Below, piece by piece: positions 21,240-24,515 of a stretch of DNA of 24,515 nt. The DNA comes from Pseudomonadota bacterium. GTDB taxonomy: Bacteria; Pseudomonadota; Alphaproteobacteria; Rhizobiales; Hyphomicrobiaceae. Below the pieces are notes generated by a model. The model saw nothing but the letters and a program-made list of their open reading frames with translations, was not told the origin of the DNA and did not search any database. The stretch lies in contig JAEZAW010000025.1 of the NCBI GenBank assembly GCA_023430315.1, forward strand, positions 1-24,515. The letters are read 5' to 3'. Position numbers and translations under genes: made by a program. The stretch's first letter is position 1; every line of letters starts with the position of its first letter.

Positions 21240-22292
21240 GTGACATCTGTTTTTTCGGACCAGCGGACCTCACCGACAGCCTTCGGACGCAGTTGGATGG
21301 CCCGCGCAGGTCTACCTGCCCTCGTCTGCGCCAGCACCCTGGCGCTTGCCTCCACGTGGGCGGTCGCGCAGCAGCCATTGCCGCCGCCCGGTGGCGCACC
21401 CGCAGCACCGCGCGTACAGCCCAAGGCTGCGGCCCCCAAGGCGCCGACGGCCGGTGCCCCCGCGACGGAATCCCAGCTTCGCCAGCGCGTCGAGCAGCTC
21501 GAAGAGCAACTCGTCGATATGCAGGTGCTGGTGGGGACACTTGAGTCGCTGGCACGCGGCGGCGGTGCGGCGCCCGCTCGAGCCGGCGCCCCCGGCGGTG
21601 GCGCCAGCGAAGCCGCGCGCATCGATGCGCTGGAGACGCAGGTGCGCGCCATGACCATGCAGATCGAGGAGCTGACCCGCGCGCTTCGTCAGCGTCAGGG
21701 GCGCGGCGAGGATAGTGCGCCGCCCATCCGTGAAGGTGCACTCACGCCATTCGGCGGCCAGAGCCAAGCCGCAGCTCAACCGCCGCCAGCGGCTCCGGGA
21801 GGTTTCGGCTCGATGACGGTCACGCCGCAGCCCGGTGACCGCATCGGCCAGATGATCAGCGCGACACCAGCTCCCGCTGAAGGCGGCCGCCTGCCGCCGG
21901 CCCTCGGTGATGCCGGAAGTGCGAAGGAACTCTACGAGACGGCCTACGGCTATCTCCTGCAGCAGGACTATGCCGCCGCCGAAGCCGCGTTCGACGAGTT
22001 CCTCAACCGATATCCCAACGACAATCTGACCGCTGACGCCCAGTATTGGCTCGGCGAGACGCTGTTCGTACAGCGGCGCTACAAACCCGCCGGCCAGGCC
22101 TTCTTGCGCGTCGTGCAGAACCACCGCCAGAGCACCAAGGCGCCGAACAGCCTGCTCATGCTGGCCATGACGCTCGAGCAGCTCGGCCAGAAGGATTGCG
22201 CCCTCTTCGGCGAGCTCGAGAGCAAGCATCCCAATGCGTCGCAGGAAATCAAATCGCGCGCCCGCGTCGTGAAGCAGCGCGTCGGCTGCTGA
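21240..22292 (+). CDS. cpoB: Cell division coordinator CpoB (tol-pal system protein YbgF)
   Basis: 350 aa. A signal peptide (GLPALVCASTLALASTWAVA) is cut before QQPLPP. A Pro/Ala-rich stretch is followed by a trimerising coiled coil (about 78-105, QLRQRVEQLEEQLVDMQVLV) and a second helical heptad region (about 123-150). The C-terminal TPR domain spans about 225-345: AKELYETAYGYLLQQDYAAA, FLNRYPNDNLTADAQYWLGE and APNSLLMLAMTLEQLGQKDC. CpoB links the Tol machine to PBP1B-type wall synthesis during division. Start is GTG at 21240; an ATG at 21297 placed directly before the signal peptide is an alternative. A class A penicillin-binding protein follows, a fitting partner. Confidence 0.92.
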   Translation: MTSVFSDQRTSPTAFGRSWMARAGLPALVCASTLALASTWAVAQQPLPPPGGAPAAPRVQPKAAAPKAPTAGAPATESQLRQRVEQLEEQLVDMQVLVGTLESLARGGGAAPARAGAPGGGASEAARIDALETQVRAMTMQIEELTRALRQRQGRGEDSAPPIREGALTPFGGQSQAAAQPPPAAPGGFGSMTVTPQPGDRIGQMISATPAPAEGGRLPPALGDAGSAKELYETAYGYLLQQDYAAAEAAFDEFLNRYPNDNLTADAQYWLGETLFVQRRYKPAGQAFLRVVQNHRQSTKAPNSLLMLAMTLEQLGQKDCALFGELESKHPNASQEIKSRARVVKQRVGC

Positions 22293-22378
22293 AGCCGACA
22301 CGGTTCAGCTCCTAACGAATATTTATCCATGTTGTGGCTCACTCGGTCGTGCGTGCGGCAGACGCGAGCGGCTGAGCC

Positions 22379-24424
22379 ATGAATGGGGGACCAGAGCACG
22401 GCACTGAAGCGCCAGGCGCACCTAGAGGCGCACCTGATGTGCACCCTGCTCCTCCGCGACGGCGACGCTGGCGCCTGCGCCTCATCATCCGCGGCACGGC
22501 GATGCTCACCACCCTCGCCGCGATCCTCATCGCCACCGCGTTCGTGCGCTACACGATCCGCTTTCCCGATCCGTCCGCCCTCCGCCAGCGCGAACAGGCC
22601 CCCGTGGTCCGTGTGCTCGCACGCGACGGCACGCTGCTGGCCGAACGCGGCAGCTCTGCCCGCCCCGTGCCGCTTGCCGAGTTGCCGCCACACGTCATTC
22701 AAGCCGTCGTCGCCATCGAGGATCGGCGTTTCTTCTCGCACGTCGGGCTCGACTTTCGCGGCCTTACCCGCGCGATGCTCGCGAACCTGCGCGCCGCCCG
22801 CTACGCCCAAGGCGGCTCGACGCTCACGCAGCAGCTCGCCAAGAACCTCTTCCTTACGTCGGACCGCTCCATGGAGCGCAAGATCGAGGAAGTCATCCTC
22901 GCGCTCTGGCTAGAGCTGCGGCTCGGCAAGCCCGGCATTCTCGAGCTCTATCTCAACCGCGTGTACTTCGGCGCCGGCGTCTACGGCATCGAGGCCGCCG
23001 CCCAGCGCTATTTCTCCAAGTCCGCGCGCGCCCTCTCCGTGCCTGAGGCGGCCATCATCGCCGGGCTGCTCAAGGCACCTTCGCGCCTCTCTCCTGCGAG
23101 CCGGCCTGAAATGGCGGCCTCCCGTGCTGTGCTTGTGCTCGCGACCATGCGCGACGAAGGCTTCATCACCGAGGACGGCTACCAGCAGGCGCTCCATCAG
23201 CAGGTGACATATGCAGCGGGCGATACGCCGCGCGAGGAGACGGGCCTCGAATTTGCCGTCGACTACATCCTCGATCGCCTGCCGCCGCTCGCCGGTCACG
23301 GCCAGTCAGCCATCACGGTCGAGACGACCATCGACGCCGATGTGCAACGCCATGTCCAGGCTGTGATCGCGCGCCGCCTTGCATCGGCCAACGCCACGTC
23401 CGAAGGTAGCGAAGCCGCTCTCGTCATGCTCGATCCCGAAGGCGGCGTTCGCGCGCTCGTCGGAGGCCGTGCCTGGTCGCGCAGCCAGTTCAATCGCGCC
23501 ATCCGCGCCCGCCGTCAGCCGGGCTCGGCCTTCAAACCCATCCTCTATCTGGCGGCCCTCGAAGGTGGCGCCACACCCGAAACCGTGGTGCACGACCGCC
23601 CGATCAGCATGGGCGGCTGGAGCCCGCGCAATGACAGCGGCACCTACGCCGGCGCCATGACGCTTCGCCACGCCCTCGCGCATTCGGTGAACACGGTGGC
23701 TGTTGCGCTTCAGCAGGACGTCGGGACCGAGCGCGTCGTCGCCATGGCCCGCCGTCTCGGCATCACGAGCGCACTGCGCGCCGACTCATCACTCGCGCTC
23801 GGAACATCCGAAGTCACGCTATTCGAGCTGACCGGCGCCTACGGCACCTTCGCCACGGGCGGCGTCAGCCTTTCACCGCACGTCATCCGTCGCGTGAGGA
23901 CGGATCGCGGCGTCATTCTCCACGCGCGCGGAAAGTCGCTGCCAGTGGTCGCGGCGCCTGCAGCGCACGTCGCCAAACTCAACAGCATGTTGCACACGGC
24001 CCTCGTCGATGGCACCGGACGGCGGGCAGCCCTCCCCGGTCATCTCGCCGCCGGCAAGACCGGCACGACTCAGGACAATCGCGATGCCTGGTTCGTCGGC
24101 TTCACCGGTCATCTGACAGCGGGTGTGTGGGTCGGCAACGACGACAACAGCCCCATGCGCGGCATCAGCGGCAGCGGACTTCCCGCACTCATCTGGCGCG
24201 ATGTGATGATGGCTGCACATCGCGGACTTCCGCCGGCGCCGTTGCCCGGCGTGAGCGATGCGGCCGCGGACATTCCTGTTGCATCGGCCCGCGAGCCAGC
24301 ACAGACAGCGTCCCGGTCGCCGATGCGTACGCTCGCGCCGATCGATCCCGCCCTCTTCGCTGAACCGAAAAGCCCGCCCGCTCTCGATACGCGCCGCCTC
24401 GAAGCTCTGCTGAAAGCCGAGTAG
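22379..24424 (+). CDS. Class A penicillin-binding protein (PBP1A family), bifunctional wall synthase
   Basis: 681 aa. A Pro/Arg-rich cytoplasmic N-terminus is followed by a membrane helix (about 36-57). The glycosyltransferase domain (about 80-260) has catalytic E114 in AIEDRRFFSHVGLDF and the GGSTLTQQLAKN motif (145-156), then RKIEEVILALWLE and LYLNRVYFGAGVYGIEAAA. The transpeptidase domain (about 310-610) has all three motifs: S383-A-F-K386, S436-V-N438 and K560-T-G-T563. It polymerises glycan strands and cross-links peptides in the periplasm. The short C-terminus is low complexity. In many Hyphomicrobiales tilS-ftsH follows cpoB; here this gene does. Its TAG stop is part of repeat copy C. 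Confidence 0.94.
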   Translation: MNGGPEHGTEAPGAPRGAPDVHPAPPRRRRWRLRLIIRGTAMLTTLAAILIATAFVRYTIRFPDPSALRQREQAPVVRVLARDGTLLAERGSSARPVPLAELPPHVIQAVVAIEDRRFFSHVGLDFRGLTRAMLANLRAARYAQGGSTLTQQLAKNLFLTSDRSMERKIEEVILALWLELRLGKPGILELYLNRVYFGAGVYGIEAAAQRYFSKSARALSVPEAAIIAGLLKAPSRLSPASRPEMAASRAVLVLATMRDEGFITEDGYQQALHQQVTYAAGDTPREETGLEFAVDYILDRLPPLAGHGQSAITVETTIDADVQRHVQAVIARRLASANATSEGSEAALVMLDPEGGVRALVGGRAWSRSQFNRAIRARRQPGSAFKPILYLAALEGGATPETVVHDRPISMGGWSPRNDSGTYAGAMTLRHALAHSVNTVAVALQQDVGTERVVAMARRLGITSALRADSSLALGTSEVTLFELTGAYGTFATGGVSLSPHVIRRVRTDRGVILHARGKSLPVVAAPAAHVAKLNSMLHTALVDGTGRRAALPGHLAAGKTGTTQDNRDAWFVGFTGHLTAGVWVGNDDNSPMRGISGSGLPALIWRDVMMAAHRGLPPAPLPGVSDAAADIPVASAREPAQTASRSPMRTLAPIDPALFAEPKSPPALDTRRLEALLKAE

Positions 24425-24515
24425 CTTCGCGCCTGCGGCGCGACGGGGCTTTCGCCCCCGCACCCCGAACCCATGTGGCGCGCCTTTGGCACGACGAGGG
24501 ACACCCTCCCGGACC
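24421..24515 (+). repeat. Structured intergenic repeat, copy C (runs off the window)
   Basis: Begins GTAGCTTCGCGCC. Hairpin 1 is TCGCGCC-TGC-GGCGCGA, identical in stem to copy A. Hairpin 2 is GGGGC-TTTC-GCCCC, then a divergent GC-rich spacer, then GAGGG-ACA-CCCTC, which matches the ACA-loop third hairpin of copies A and B. Its opening GTAG contains the penicillin-binding protein stop codon, as in copy B. The 3' end is beyond the window. Confidence 0.65.

Overview
The window is a GC-rich chromosomal segment with the gene content and style of an alphaproteobacterium, most likely Hyphomicrobiales. The pointers are the coaD-ppiA-ppiB order, a ROSE-type RNA thermometer in front of a small heat-shock gene, a periplasmic MepK/DUF882 endopeptidase, Sox thiosulfate-oxidation genes, and pal/cpoB with alphaproteobacterial features. 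No rRNA, tRNA, CRISPR, insertion sequence or phage gene was seen. This is mostly conserved housekeeping and accessory metabolic DNA, not an obvious genomic island.

Layout. The left edge holds the 3' end of gatB, then hsp20 under a predicted heat-shock promoter and ROSE thermometer, closed by a strong terminator. Next is an unrecognised 254-aa gene bracketed by two inverted copies of a structured intergenic repeat. From about 1.9 to 9.8 kb nearly everything is on the minus strand: an enolase-superfamily enzyme, lemA plus an M48 metalloprotease, mepK, a fluoroacetate-dehalogenase-like hydrolase, coaD-ppiA-ppiB, and a LysE/RhtB exporter. A GNAT acetyltransferase points the other way.

From 10.4 to 15.6 kb a minus-strand run reads soxA-soxX-soxB-ccdA-thiD. 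It is a partial Sox system: SoxXA haem enzyme, SoxB hydrolase and a CcdA thiol transporter. No soxYZ or soxCD is present locally. Upstream of it lie a divergent MreB paralog and a 62-aa two-helix membrane protein coupled by an ATGA overlap. leuA follows, with a long 5' leader that encodes a Leu-rich peptide and contains mutually exclusive hairpins. This looks like translation-dependent control.

The right side is plus-strand and concerns the envelope: pal, a second Pal-like protein with an N-terminal helical-repeat segment, cpoB (ybgF) and a class A penicillin-binding protein. The tolQRAB genes are not next to pal here.

The most noteworthy items are: (1) a three-hairpin repeat family (copies at 819-893, 1847-1930 and 24421-window end) with covarying stems, in which two copies supply the TAG stop codon of the upstream gene; (2) the leuA leader; (3) the ROSE thermometer; (4) the Pal-like protein inserted between pal and cpoB; (5) the MreB-like/small membrane protein pair; and (6) the partial sox operon with a perfect palindrome in its putative promoter.
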